Source: R-RK-3 sp031399085
GTDB lineage: Bacteria > Pseudomonadota > Alphaproteobacteria > Rhizobiales > Rhodomicrobiaceae
Reading direction: 5' to 3'
Assembly: GCA_031399085.1 (NCBI GenBank)
Contig: JANNOQ010000033.1
Span: forward strand, 1-64,000
Length of the DNA stretch: 64,000 nucleotides
Shown here piece by piece: positions 53,825-62,983 of this stretch (positions are counted from its first letter, which is position 1; the number at the start of each line of letters is the position of its first letter). Position numbers and translations under genes: made by a program. The notes below the pieces were generated by a model. That model was not told where the DNA came from. It ran no database searches and saw nothing but the letters and a program-made list of their open reading frames with translations.

Positions 53825-54895
53825 ATGTCGGTGCACGACAAGGCGCGCATTGCAACCGCGCAAGCCAGTTCTTCCCCGTTCGTCCCTGCGGCGGTCGAAT
53901 TCCAAGGCGTGTCGCGGATCTTCGGCACGGTGCGCGCGGTCGATGACATCAATCTGGAAATCCCGGCTGGCGAATTCTTCGCCATGCTGGGACCTTCGGG
54001 TTCGGGCAAGACCACTTGCTTGCGCCTGATCGCCGGGTTCGAGCAGCCGGACGCGGGCGAAATCACGATTTTTGGCGAGCCCGCCAGCAGCCTGCCGCCC
54101 TTCCGCCGCTGCGTGAATACGGTCTTCCAGGATTACGCGCTGTTCCCGCATTTGAATGTTCTGCAAAACGTCGCCTATGGCCTGATGATCGGCGGCGTCG
54201 AACGCGGTGAGCGCGAGCGCCGGGCTAAACAGGCGCTGGCGATGGTGAAGCTGCCTGGGCTTGAGGCGCGCCGGCCCGCGCAACTCTCCGGCGGACAGCG
54301 CCAGCGGGTCGCCCTGGCTCGGGCGCTGGTGAATGAGCCGAAGGTTTTGCTGCTGGATGAGCCGCTGGGCGCGCTGGATTTGAAACTGCGCGAGGAAATG
54401 CAGATCGAGCTGAAAAATCTACAGCGCAGCCTCGGCATCACCTTCGTATTCGTGACCCACGATCAGGGCGAGGCGCTGTCGATGAGCAACCGGGTGGCGA
54501 TCTTCAACGCCGGGCGCATCGTGCAAACGGGCACGCCGCAGGAGATTTACGAGCGCCCAAAAAGCCGTTTCGCGGCGGAATTCGTGGGCGGTTCGAATGT
54601 GCTGGAACCGGCGGTTTCCGCGCGCTTTGGCGGGCCGGAACGGCTCGTCAGCCTGCGGCCGGAGTCGATTGCGGTGACGCCTGCCGAAGCTGCGGCCGCG
54701 CTGAACCTGCCGGGTGCGGAAGGCCGGTGCACGGACGTGCAATATCACGGCAGCTACCGCCGTATTTTCGTCGATTGCGGCGGCGGGCGTCTCGTTGCGG
54801 CGCTGCCCCCTTCCAGCGCCCCGGTCAGCCTTGGGGAAACGGTTCGGCTATCTTGGTCGCCGGGCGCCATGCATGTCCTGGAGAGCGAGGAATGA
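53825..54895 (+). CDS. potA: polyamine ABC transporter ATP-binding protein
   Basis: ATPase subunit of 356 aa. Walker A is MLGPSGSGKTTCLRLIAGFE, signature LSGGQRQRVALARAL, Walker B VLLLDEPLGALDLKL, and switch His in FVFVTHDQGEALS. A C-terminal TOBE regulatory domain follows (RLVSLRPESIAVTPAEA). AGGGAG precedes the ATG. Its stop overlaps the permease start as ATGA. Confidence 0.94.
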   Translation: MSVHDKARIATAQASSSPFVPAAVEFQGVSRIFGTVRAVDDINLEIPAGEFFAMLGPSGSGKTTCLRLIAGFEQPDAGEITIFGEPASSLPPFRRCVNTVFQDYALFPHLNVLQNVAYGLMIGGVERGERERRAKQALAMVKLPGLEARRPAQLSGGQRQRVALARALVNEPKVLLLDEPLGALDLKLREEMQIELKNLQRSLGITFVFVTHDQGEALSMSNRVAIFNAGRIVQTGTPQEIYERPKSRFAAEFVGGSNVLEPAVSARFGGPERLVSLRPESIAVTPAEAAAALNLPGAEGRCTDVQYHGSYRRIFVDCGGGRLVAALPPSSAPVSLGETVRLSWSPGAMHVLESEE

Positions 54896-55836
54896 CATCT
54901 CTCGCCTCATCCCCGCCCGCCCCAGAGGCAGCGCTCAACCGGATCGCGGATGCGCTCTATTTGCGGCGCGGGCTGCTGCTCACCCTGCTCCTCGTGCCAC
55001 CGCTGCTTTGGCTGGGCGTTGTTTATGCCGGCAGTCTGTTCGCCCTGCTGCTGCAAAGCTTTTTCTCCATCGACGAATTCTCCGGCACCATCGTTCGCGA
55101 ATTGACTTTGAAAACCTATGGCGAATTGCTCGCTCCCGCCAATGCGGACGTTATCTTGCGCACTATAACGATGGCCGCCGCCGTGACCGTGGGATCGGCG
55201 CTGCTCGGATTTCCCATTGCCTATTACGCGGCGCGCTATGCCAAAGGGCGCATGAAGGCCGTCTTCTATCTTGCGGTGATGATGCCGCTCTGGTCGAGCT
55301 ATCTGGTCAAGGTCTACGCCTGGAAGATGCTGCTGGCGCGCGAGGGCGCGGTCGCCTGGACGGCGGGAGCGACGGGGCTGATGCCGGTCATCGACGCGGC
55401 CTTGGGGCTACCGATCATTGGCGGCCCGTCGCTATCGGTCAGCTACCTTGGCCAGTGGCTGGTGTTCGTCTATCTGTGGCTGCCCTTCATGATCCTGCCC
55501 GTTCAGGCGGCATTGGAGCGCGTGCCCGGCAGCCTCATCGAAGCCTCCGCCGATCTGGGGGCGCAGCCGCGCCAAACCTTCCGCCATATCATCTTGCCGC
55601 TGGCGCTGCCCGGGGTCGCTGCCGGGTCGATCTTCACTTTCTCGCTGACGCTTGGCGATTACATCCTGCCGCAAATCATCGGCCCGTCATCTTTGTTGCT
55701 CGGTCAGGCAGTCTATATGCTGCAAGGTACCGCCGGCAATATCCCCTTGGCCGCCGCCTTCGCCTTTATCCCGATCGCGGTGATGGCGCTGTACTTGCTG
55801 GCGGCGAAACGGCTGGGGGCGTTCGATGCGTTCTAA
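54892..55836 (+). CDS. potB: polyamine ABC transporter permease, PotB type
   Basis: Membrane subunit of 314 aa with about six to seven hydrophobic segments. The first is LLLTLLLVPPLLWLGVVYAG. The EAA loop is LIEASADLGAQPRQTFRHII, which contacts the ATPase. The ATG at 54892 overlaps the potA stop; an upstream in-frame start lies inside potA and is rejected. The 3' end overlaps the next permease by 11 bases. Confidence 0.93.
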   Translation: MTSLASSPPAPEAALNRIADALYLRRGLLLTLLLVPPLLWLGVVYAGSLFALLLQSFFSIDEFSGTIVRELTLKTYGELLAPANADVILRTITMAAAVTVGSALLGFPIAYYAARYAKGRMKAVFYLAVMMPLWSSYLVKVYAWKMLLAREGAVAWTAGATGLMPVIDAALGLPIIGGPSLSVSYLGQWLVFVYLWLPFMILPVQAALERVPGSLIEASADLGAQPRQTFRHIILPLALPGVAAGSIFTFSLTLGDYILPQIIGPSSLLLGQAVYMLQGTAGNIPLAAAFAFIPIAVMALYLLAAKRLGAFDAF

Positions 55837-56629
55837 CCCGTCGCGCGCGCTTCAGGCCGGGGTGGCGGCGGGGCTGCTCTTCCTGCATCTGCCGCTCGCG
55901 ATCGTGATCCTTTACGCCTTCACCACCGAGGAACGCACCTTCCAGTTCCCGCCGCCCGGCCTCACCCTGAAATGGTTCGGCGTGGCCTGGGAGCGGCAGG
56001 ATGTCTGGAACGCGCTGACGCTCTCGTTTCAGGTGGCGGCCGTTTCAACCGCCTTCGCGCTCGTGCTCGGCACGCTGGCGGCAGGCGCATTGGCGCGCGG
56101 ACGCTTCTTCGGCCAGGAAACGATTTCGCTGCTGATCATTCTGCCCATCGCCCTGCCCGGCATCATCACCGGCATCGCCCTGCGGTCGGCCTATAATCTG
56201 ATGGACATCCCGTTTTCATTCTGGACCATCGTCATCGGCCACACGACCTTTTGCATCGTCATCGTGCACAACAACGCCATTGCGCGGCTGCGGCGGCTTT
56301 CGCCCTCGATCATCGAGGCGTCCTACGATCTCGGCGCCAACGGCTTCCAAACTTTCCGCTATGTCATTCTGCCGAATTTAGGGACCGCGCTGCTAGCGGG
56401 CGGGATGCTGGCTTTCGCGCTCTCCTTCGACGAGGTGATCGTCACCACCTTCACCGCCGGGCAGCAGCAGACCTTGCCGATTTGGATGCTGAACGAGATG
56501 ATCCGGCCGCGCCAACGCCCGGTGACGAATGTTGTCGCCGTGCTCGTCATCCTGCTCACATTTTTGCCGATCCTTGCCGCCTATTATCTCACCCGCGAGG
56601 AAGCGGGACCGGCATCGCGCACTGTTTGA
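55826..56629 (+). CDS. potC: polyamine ABC transporter permease, PotC type
   Basis: Second membrane subunit, 267 aa, beginning MRSNPSRALQAGVAAGLLFL. The EAA loop is IIEASYDLGANGFQTFRYVI, and FDEVIVTTFTAGQQQTLPIW is typical of PotC-like proteins. It overlaps potB and is followed by the aldehyde dehydrogenase gene after 24 bp, completing a canonical importer. Confidence 0.93.
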   Translation: MRSNPSRALQAGVAAGLLFLHLPLAIVILYAFTTEERTFQFPPPGLTLKWFGVAWERQDVWNALTLSFQVAAVSTAFALVLGTLAAGALARGRFFGQETISLLIILPIALPGIITGIALRSAYNLMDIPFSFWTIVIGHTTFCIVIVHNNAIARLRRLSPSIIEASYDLGANGFQTFRYVILPNLGTALLAGGMLAFALSFDEVIVTTFTAGQQQTLPIWMLNEMIRPRQRPVTNVVAVLVILLTFLPILAAYYLTREEAGPASRTV

Positions 56630-56653
56630 GTTCACGCAGAAGGAGGCCCGTTC

Positions 56654-58120
56654 ATGACGCTTTCCACCCCCACGACGGCAGTGAACACGGCGCCCGAAAC
56701 GGCGATGCTGATCGGCGGCAAGTTCGAGTCCGGAACCTCCAACGCGGAAGCCGTGCTGAACCCGCGCACCGGCGAAACGCTGCTGAATTTGCCCGAAGCT
56801 TCGCCCGAACAGATCGACGCGGCCGTCAACGCCGCCGAGCGCGCTTTTGCCGGATGGTCGCGCACCACGCCAGGCGCGCGCTCGGCGCTGCTGCTCAAGC
56901 TCGCCGACGCCATCGAGGCGGATGCGGACGCTTTTGCCGATCTCGAATCCGCCAATTGCGGCAAGCCGCGTTATCTCGTGCTGCGCGATGAGATCCCCGC
57001 CATCGCCGATGTCTTCCGCTTCTTCGCGGGCGCGGTCCGCTGCCTTCAGGCCCCGGTTGCGGGCGAATATCTGCCGGGCCACACCTCGATGATCCGGCGC
57101 GATGCGATCGGCGTCGTCGCCTCGATCGCACCTTGGAATTATCCGCTGATGATGGCGGCGTGGAAGCTCGCCCCGGCGCTGGCAGGCGGCAACACCGTGG
57201 TCATCAAACCGTCCGAGCAGACACCGCTTTCGACGCTGCGATTGGCCAAGACCATGGCGGGCATTTTCCCCGAGGGCGTGGTGAATGTCCTGGTGGGACG
57301 CGGCGATACGGTCGGGCAGACGCTGATCTCGCATCCCAAGGTCGCGATGATTTCGCTGACCGGCGATATCGCTACGGGCAAGAAAGTGCTGACCGCCGCC
57401 GCCAAAACCGTCAAGCGCACGCATCTGGAGCTTGGCGGCAAGGCGCCGGTCATCGTTTTCGACGATGCCGACATGGAGGCGGTGATCGAGAACATCAAAC
57501 TGTTCGGCTATTACAATGCCGGTCAGGACTGCACCGCCGCCTGCCGCATCTATGCGGGCGCCAAAATCTACGACAATTTCGTTGCCGATCTGTCCTCCGC
57601 CGTGTCCTCGCTGCGTTACGCCCGCGACACCGACGAGGACAACGACATCGGCCCACTGATCTCCGAACGCCAGCGCTCGCGCGTTGCCGCTTTCGTGACG
57701 CGCGCCGCCGAATTGCCGCATGTGCAGGTGACGACCGGCGGCAAGCAGGGGGGCGGGCGCGGCTTCTTCTACGAGCCGACCGTCGTCGCGGGCGCGCATC
57801 AGGATGACGAGATCGTCCGCCGCGAAGTCTTCGGCCCGGTGGTCTCCGTGACGCGCTTCGACAATGCGGACGATGCGGTGAACTGGGCCAATGACAGCGA
57901 TTACGGCCTCGCCTCGTCCGTGTGGTCGAGGGATGTGTCGAAGGCACTATCCACCGCCGCCCGCCTGCAATATGGCTGCACCTGGGTGAATTGCCATTTC
58001 ATGCTGGTGAACGAGATGCCGCACGGCGGTGTCAAGCAATCCGGCTACGGCAAGGATATGAGCCTTTACGCGCTGGAGGATTACACGGCGGTCCGGCATA
58101 TTATGGTGAAGACGGATTAA
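56654..58120 (+). CDS. patD: gamma-aminobutyraldehyde dehydrogenase
   Basis: NAD-dependent aldehyde dehydrogenase of 488 aa, probably oxidising 4-aminobutanal from putrescine to GABA. Motifs are IAPWNYPLMMAAWKLAPALA, THLELGGKAPVIVFDDAD with the general-base Glu, and NAGQDCTAACRIYAG with the catalytic Cys. The end is GVKQSGYGKDMSLYALEDYT, typical of the YdcW/Prr group. AAGGAGG precedes the ATG. The importer context supports a polyamine substrate; no transaminase is visible here. Asparagine codons are 9 AAC to 9 AAT, softer than in leuS. Confidence 0.92.
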   Translation: MTLSTPTTAVNTAPETAMLIGGKFESGTSNAEAVLNPRTGETLLNLPEASPEQIDAAVNAAERAFAGWSRTTPGARSALLLKLADAIEADADAFADLESANCGKPRYLVLRDEIPAIADVFRFFAGAVRCLQAPVAGEYLPGHTSMIRRDAIGVVASIAPWNYPLMMAAWKLAPALAGGNTVVIKPSEQTPLSTLRLAKTMAGIFPEGVVNVLVGRGDTVGQTLISHPKVAMISLTGDIATGKKVLTAAAKTVKRTHLELGGKAPVIVFDDADMEAVIENIKLFGYYNAGQDCTAACRIYAGAKIYDNFVADLSSAVSSLRYARDTDEDNDIGPLISERQRSRVAAFVTRAAELPHVQVTTGGKQGGGRGFFYEPTVVAGAHQDDEIVRREVFGPVVSVTRFDNADDAVNWANDSDYGLASSVWSRDVSKALSTAARLQYGCTWVNCHFMLVNEMPHGGVKQSGYGKDMSLYALEDYTAVRHIMVKTD

Positions 58121-58210
58121 ATCACGGACGGATTTGGTTGGCTGGCGAATGAAGTCTGCGAACCGCCGAGAATGACCCTTCTCACAAATGTCGGGCCACG
58201 ACCTTTGCGG

Positions 58211-58798
58211 TTATTTCCCCGCTTCCTGCCATTGCGTGATCCACTCGATCGGATGCACCAGATTGATGATGTTGACCGTCAGATTGTCGCGGATCAGCCA
58301 GGCCATCCAGACCTCCACGCCGATCAGCAGCGCCACGCTCGCCCAGACCGGCAGCCGCGCGGCGAGGAGATATCCAAACGTCATCGTCACAATGTCGGCC
58401 ACGGAATTGATGACGCTGTCGCCATTGTAATTTGCCGAGACTTCGGTGGATTGGTATCGCTCTATGATATAGCGGCTGTTCTCGAACAGTTCCCACCCGC
58501 CTTCAAGGGCCGTGGCGATGAGAATGCCCCAAAGAAACGGCACGCGGCCTCTGCCGACCAGCCAAATCGCAAAATAAAACAACAGGCCGTGCAGCACATG
58601 GCTGAACGAGTACCAATCGAGCAGATGCTGGGAATCCTGTCCGGCTTTGCCGGCGACATCGAAAAACTTCACCGTCCCGCATGGGCAGATGAGCGAGCGG
58701 CCGGACGCGTATAGCAGCCCGGCGGTGATCGCGATGATGCCAAGCCAGATGAGCAGGGCGGGCGTTGGGGTCAGTCGGCGCATCGCCGAACATCGCAT
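58211..58798 (-). CDS. DUF2585 (UPF0314) family membrane protein
   Basis: A 195-aa integral membrane protein. It has an N-terminal membrane segment (LLIWLGIIAITAGLLYASGR), then the recognisable family blocks ICPCGTVKFF, DWYSFSHVLHGLLFYFAIWL and the segment EGGWELFENSRYIIERYQ. NYNGDSVINSVADI follows. The histidines and glutamates in these blocks are conserved in the family, which is known mainly from Hyphomicrobiales. Function is unknown. An ATG at 58783 is an alternative start; no ribosome site decides. Confidence 0.88.
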   Translation of the reverse strand: MRCSAMRRLTPTPALLIWLGIIAITAGLLYASGRSLICPCGTVKFFDVAGKAGQDSQHLLDWYSFSHVLHGLLFYFAIWLVGRGRVPFLWGILIATALEGGWELFENSRYIIERYQSTEVSANYNGDSVINSVADIVTMTFGYLLAARLPVWASVALLIGVEVWMAWLIRDNLTVNIINLVHPIEWITQWQEAGK

Positions 58799-59102
58799 GA
58801 GTTCAGCGAAAAGGGCAACGCATAGGCGCAGGGTTGGCAGTATTAAGCGGGCGCTATGAGGCGCGGATGCGACAGCTCACCGCGCGCGCTAGCCTTTCGT
58901 TCTTTCATCAAGCGCGCATGCGCCGAGTGGCGCACCCTTCCCAACGGGTGCGGAATTGGTTTATGACACGGCAAAAGGGGTCCTTCCATGTCCATTGCCC
59001 TGACCGTCACCGACGCAGCCTGCCAAAGGGCGCGGTCCCGTGTTTCTCGGGAGCGCCGTTCAAGCTCTGCACCCAAGGCAGCGGCCCGCGATCGTCAGCG
59101 CC
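58799..59102. other. 304-bp gap between DUF2585 and DUF2269 genes
   Basis: No confident gene is seen. A 40-codon frame from 58988 to 59110 begins MSIALTVTDAACQRARS, which faintly recalls the start of HesB/IscA-type proteins, but nothing of the rest of that family follows in any frame. It could be a degraded remnant or chance. The region contains TTTATGACACG and TCCTTCC but no clear promoter. Confidence 0.4.
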
Positions 59103-59564
59103 ATGTATGAGGCGCTGAAATTTCTGCATCTGCTGGGTGTCGTCCTGCTTTTGGGGAACGTCACCATCACCGCATTTTGGAAGGTCTTCGCCGATCGCAC
59201 CAAGGATGCCCGTTTGGTGGCGCATGCCCAGCATGGGGTGACGGTGAGCGACTGGCTCTTTACCGTTTCGGGAATTGTGCTGCTCATCGGCGGCGGCTAC
59301 GGGATGGCGCTGATCACCGGCCTCGACTTGTTCGGCTCTGCTTGGCTGGTCTGGGGGCAGATCCTGCTCGTGGCATCTGGATTGATCTGGTTGATCGTGC
59401 TTGTCCCAACGCAAATCAGGCAGGCGCGGCAGGTTCGGGATTTCGACCTTGATCAACCCATTCCCGAGCGCTACCGGCGCGACAGTCGAAAATGGATCGT
59501 TTGGGGCGTTATCGCGACGATGCCGCTCGTGGTCGCCATCGCTGTCATGATCGTCAAGCCATAA
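59103..59564 (+). CDS. DUF2269 family membrane protein
   Basis: A 153-aa protein with four membrane segments, starting MYEALKFLHLLGVVLLLGNV. HLLGVVLLLGNVTITAFWK with its early His is the DUF2269 mark. WLFTVSGIVLLIGGGYGMAL and WGQILLVASGLIWLIVL follow. Similar proteins may bind heme through the histidine, but this is speculative. The ATG at 59103 gives the usual family length. Confidence 0.85.
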   Translation: MYEALKFLHLLGVVLLLGNVTITAFWKVFADRTKDARLVAHAQHGVTVSDWLFTVSGIVLLIGGGYGMALITGLDLFGSAWLVWGQILLVASGLIWLIVLVPTQIRQARQVRDFDLDQPIPERYRRDSRKWIVWGVIATMPLVVAIAVMIVKP

Positions 59565-59674
59565 TGAACCTTGGGGGCTAGCCGACGTTAGGCTGCTACT
59601 TGGCTCTCCTTCATTGGCGGGCAAAGCGCCCTTCGAGCACTTGGCTCCACTGCGAACCTGTGGATCGGCTCCTC

Positions 59675-60730
59675 ATGTCGAAAATTAACAACAAATCCGA
59701 TGAGCAAAAAAGCGCGGAAGCTGACGTGGACAGCTTTCGCAAGGAGCTGGGGCCCTTCGTCGTTGCCGCCGAGAAGACCCGCATGGCAATGGTCTTTACC
59801 GACGCGAACGATCCTGACAACCCGATCATTTTTGCCAATCTCAGCTTTCTCTCGCTCACCGGCTACGATCGGGAAGAGGTGCTGGGCCAAAGCTTCAGAT
59901 CATTGATGGCGCGCGGCGCCTCTCCAGAAGCGCTGGTGCAATTGGAAGCCGCTTTCGCGGGCCGATTCGACCAGGATCTCGACCTTCATTACCGCCGCAA
60001 GGACGGCAGCGAGTTTTGGGCCGACGTGTTCATCAGCCCCGTCTGCGAGGAAAGCGGAAAGGTCGTGCAGCATTTTATATCACTCGTCGATCTCACCAAG
60101 GGCAAGCAGGAGCAAGCTCACTCCAAAATGCTGATCGAGGAGTTGAACCATCGCGTTAAGAATACTTTGTCGACCGTGCAATCAATTGCCTGGCATGCTT
60201 TACGAAGCTCTTCCGATCCCGAAGTCATCCGCGAGTCGATCGAATCGCGTATCTTTGCCCTTTCTCGCTCGCACGACCTGTTGACCAGAGAGAATTGGCA
60301 AGGCGCCGGGCTACTCGATTTGGTGAACGCGGCTTTGGAGCCGTTCGGGGTCGCGAATGGCCGGGCCGAGCGCTTTGAGATTGTTGGCCAGAATACTCGC
60401 TTGCCGCCAAAAGCGACGTTGGCGCTGGGGATTGCGATTCATGAACTGGCGACAAATGCTGTCAAATACGGCGCGTTCTCCAATGAGACCGGTTCGATCC
60501 ACATCACATGGGCGATCGAGCCAACGCCGGCGATGAACCGGCTTATCCTGAGTTGGCGGGAGAAGGACGGCCCGCCGGTCGCGGCGCCGGTCCGCAAAGG
60601 CTTCGGCTCGCAGGTGATTGAACGCGGCCTCGCCCATGAGTTGGAAGGCACGGTGCATCTGGAATATAAAGCGGACGGCCTCGTCTGCACGATCGACATT
60701 CCCGCGCCGCAAGCGGCTCACGATGGATAA
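59675..60730 (+). CDS. HWE-type sensor histidine kinase with LOV-like PAS domain lacking the photoactive Cys
   Basis: A soluble 351-aa kinase. The PAS domain (about 30-145) reads like LOV domains (PIIFANLSFLSLTGYDREEV, YRRKDGSEFWADVFISPV), but where LOV has GRNCRFLQ this protein has GQSFRSLM, so the flavin-adduct cysteine is absent. The kinase part has the HWE phosphoacceptor EELNHRVKNTLSTVQSIAWH (His159), N-box IAIHELATNAVKYGAFS and the W-x-E motif ILSWREKDGPPV (Trp294/Glu296). It overlaps the response regulator gene by 8 bases. Confidence 0.9.
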   Translation: MSKINNKSDEQKSAEADVDSFRKELGPFVVAAEKTRMAMVFTDANDPDNPIIFANLSFLSLTGYDREEVLGQSFRSLMARGASPEALVQLEAAFAGRFDQDLDLHYRRKDGSEFWADVFISPVCEESGKVVQHFISLVDLTKGKQEQAHSKMLIEELNHRVKNTLSTVQSIAWHALRSSSDPEVIRESIESRIFALSRSHDLLTRENWQGAGLLDLVNAALEPFGVANGRAERFEIVGQNTRLPPKATLALGIAIHELATNAVKYGAFSNETGSIHITWAIEPTPAMNRLILSWREKDGPPVAAPVRKGFGSQVIERGLAHELEGTVHLEYKADGLVCTIDIPAPQAAHDG

Positions 60731-61097
60731 GTTGCTGGCGGGCCGGCACATCCTTGTTGTTGAGGACGAGATCATGATCCTCATGATTATCGAAGACATG
60801 CTGAATAATCTTGGATGCGCTTCGGTTACGGTTGCCGCGACCGTGGATCAGGCCATTGCCCATGTGGATGCGAAGGTGTTCGATGCCGCCTTGCTGGACG
60901 TGAACCTGAACGGCATCAATAGTTACCCCGTGGCGGATGCGCTCGCGGCGCGCGGCGTGCCGTTTGTCTTCTCGACCGGCTACAGCGTCAACGGCCTGAG
61001 GGAAGATTACCGGGACAGGCCGGTGCTTACAAAACCTTACCCGTATCGCGATTTCGTTACGACCTTGACGCGCCTATTCGCAAGCTCATCACAATGA
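60723..61097 (+). CDS. single-domain response regulator, FATGUY-like
   Basis: A 124-aa receiver domain with no output domain. Acidic residues EDE are at about 14-16, phosphoacceptor Asp59 is in ALLDVNLNG, and VPFVFSTGYSVNGL followed by LTKPY includes the switch residue and lysine. The FSTGY block is a variant of the FATGUY motif of alphaproteobacterial single-domain regulators that act with HWE kinases. It is coupled to the kinase by overlap and probably is its cognate phosphate sink or relay. Confidence 0.88.
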   Translation: MDKLLAGRHILVVEDEIMILMIIEDMLNNLGCASVTVAATVDQAIAHVDAKVFDAALLDVNLNGINSYPVADALAARGVPFVFSTGYSVNGLREDYRDRPVLTKPYPYRDFVTTLTRLFASSSQ

Positions 61098-61147
61098 GCT
61101 GCAAATAGCACCCATCGTAAGATGGAGCCATCACTGTAACACCGCGA

Positions 61148-61762
61148 TTAACTTTCGAAGGTTTCTGGCTTCGGCAGGGGATTGGCGCGCAACGCCTTGG
61201 CGACGGCGATCATATTGCGGGCCGCGTTGCGCCCGGTCAACGCCGACCAATCATGCCGGTGGTCGGTTTCCGAATAGTCCGGCCCAGGTCCGGGCCCCAT
61301 GTTCCAATAGGTCCAGGCTTGGGCGGGAATGGTAAAACCTATGTCAATCAGGGCTTGCGCGACCACGGCGATGATATGGTGCGCGCCATCTTCATTGCCG
61401 GTGACGATAACGCCGCCGACCTTGTTATAAGCGACGGGAAGACCATCGTCTCCGGTTTCGGAGATCATCGCATCCATGCGCTCCAGAACGCGCTGCGTTA
61501 TGCTTGAGGGCTGGCCGAGCCAAGTCGGCGTTGCGATCACCAAAATATCGGCGGCAAGGATTTTCTTGCGAATATCCGGCCAGTCATCCCCCTTTCCCAT
61601 ATCGGACTCGACGCCCGGTAAAATGTTGTGGTCGACCACGCGAACAAGCTCGGTTTTGGCCTTTGCTTTGTGAAATTCCGCAATCAGCGTTTCGGCAAGA
61701 GCTTCGGTGTTCGACGGGGCTGGCGAGGTTTTCAAGGTGCAGCTGAGGATGAGGGCGCGCAT
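61148..61762 (-). CDS. flavodoxin/NADPH-dependent FMN reductase family protein
   Basis: A 204-aa flavoprotein starting MRALILSCTLKTSPAPSNTE, the phosphate-binding loop for FMN. ADILVIATPTWLGQPSSITQ and GGVIVTGNEDGAHHIIAVVA form the other flavin loops. It is probably a quinone or FMN oxidoreductase. The ATG at 61762 is preferred to 61801 because the flavodoxin fold begins there. It is 133 bp downstream of the oxidase subunit IV gene on the same strand. Confidence 0.82.
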   Translation of the reverse strand: MRALILSCTLKTSPAPSNTEALAETLIAEFHKAKAKTELVRVVDHNILPGVESDMGKGDDWPDIRKKILAADILVIATPTWLGQPSSITQRVLERMDAMISETGDDGLPVAYNKVGGVIVTGNEDGAHHIIAVVAQALIDIGFTIPAQAWTYWNMGPGPGPDYSETDHRHDWSALTGRNAARNMIAVAKALRANPLPKPETFES

Positions 61763-61895
61763 TTCTGATTTTGAATTGTCGGGATACACGGGGTGAAACA
61801 CCGCAAACGCGATTCAGTTCGGCGACTCGCGAAGGCTGTTGGCCTTTATGGTCCAATTCGCGCTAGCGCACGCTCGGATTGAAGCCGCCGCCACA

Positions 61896-62243
61896 TTATG
61901 ACAGAGCCCCAAAAAATAAAATTCGGGTGAAAAAGGTGTAGTCGGCCTCAAGCACCATCATCGCGACGAACACAAGCACCAGGACGGGAGGAACGATAAT
62001 GGCATAGACCAAGGCCAGCCGTTCCCAGGCCATGTGCATGAACACGGCGACAATCAGCCCCGCTTTCAACAGCATGAATAACAAGATCAGCGACCATCTG
62101 AGGTAGCTCTCAAACTGGAAGTAATCGACCAGATAGGAGCAGGCGCTGAGTATGAAAAGCCATGCCCACACGACCAGATAAAGCCTGATCGGGTGCTGCT
62201 GTCCCTCGTCATGTGTCGTGGTCTGCGCCGGTCCATGCTGCAT
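61896..62243 (-). CDS. cytochrome c oxidase subunit IV-like protein
   Basis: A 115-aa membrane protein with three hydrophobic helices (LVVWAWLFILSACSYLVDYF, LILLFMLLKAGLIVAVFMHM, LALVYAIIVPPVLVLVFVAM). KAGLIVAVFMHMAWE is characteristic of the prokaryotic COX4/CyoD family. It follows the second subunit-III gene with a 3-bp gap and is the last oxidase gene in the cluster. Confidence 0.85.
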   Translation of the reverse strand: MQHGPAQTTTHDEGQQHPIRLYLVVWAWLFILSACSYLVDYFQFESYLRWSLILLFMLLKAGLIVAVFMHMAWERLALVYAIIVPPVLVLVFVAMMVLEADYTFFTRILFFGALS

Positions 62244-62246
62244 GGT

Positions 62247-62969
62247 TCACCAAAGGTAGAAAAGAGCGAAGATGAAGACCCAAACCAGATCGACGAAATG
62301 CCAGTACAGACCGATGATTTCGACGGTCTCATATTGGCCGCGCCGGCCGGTGAAAAACCCGCGCCGGCCCTGATCGAAATCGCCGCGCCAGACCCTTCGG
62401 GCGACGATGAGCAGGAAGATTACCCCGAATGTCACATGGGTGCCGTGAAACCCCGTGATCATGAAAAATGTCGAGCCGAATTGGTCCGCGCCCCACGGAT
62501 TGCTCCAGGGCCGCACGCCTTCCTCGATTAGCTTTGACCATTCAAAGGCTTGCATTCCGACGAACATCGCGCCGAGCGCCGCCGTCACCAGCAGCAGGAT
62601 CGCGGTTTTCTTGCGGTCGCGGCGGTAGCCGAAATTGACCGCCATGGCCATGGTGCCGCTGCTGCTGATGAGGACGAAAGTCATGATGGCGATCAGCAGG
62701 AGCGGAAATTCGATGCCGCCGATATGGAGCGCAAAGACCTCGCTAGGGTTGGGCCAAGGCACGACCGTCGACATGCGGACCGTCATGTAGGACAGCAGGA
62801 AGCAGCTGAAAATGAAGGTGTCGCTGAGCAGAAAGATCCACATCATGGCCTTGCCCCAGGACGCCGTCTTGAAGGCGCGCTGGTCCGAGGACACGTCCGC
62901 CGCGATGCCCCTCAATCCAGGCAGGCGGTCCGGGGCGTCTTTTGTATGCGTCAGCGTCGCGTCGGCCAT
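62247..62969 (-). CDS. cytochrome c oxidase subunit III (second copy, CoxP-like)
   Basis: A 240-aa heme-copper oxidase subunit III with seven hydrophobic helices. WGKAMMWIFLLSDTFIFSCF, GMQAFEWSKLIEEG, MITGFHGTHVTFGVIFLLIV and GLYWHFVDLVWVFIFALFYL are the family blocks. The ATG at 62969 is used, with GAGGGG upstream; a TTG at 63005 would overlap the previous gene. It matches the plan of the alternative aa3 oxidase cluster coxMNOP described in Bradyrhizobium. Confidence 0.88.
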   Translation of the reverse strand: MADATLTHTKDAPDRLPGLRGIAADVSSDQRAFKTASWGKAMMWIFLLSDTFIFSCFLLSYMTVRMSTVVPWPNPSEVFALHIGGIEFPLLLIAIMTFVLISSSGTMAMAVNFGYRRDRKKTAILLLVTAALGAMFVGMQAFEWSKLIEEGVRPWSNPWGADQFGSTFFMITGFHGTHVTFGVIFLLIVARRVWRGDFDQGRRGFFTGRRGQYETVEIIGLYWHFVDLVWVFIFALFYLW

Positions 62970-62983
62970 CTGCACATGCCCCT

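Noticed and set aside
58988..59110. Possible HesB/IscA remnant starting MSIALTVTDAACQRARS
   Set aside because: Only about a dozen N-terminal residues look similar and no CxxC or later block is present in any frame; may be chance.
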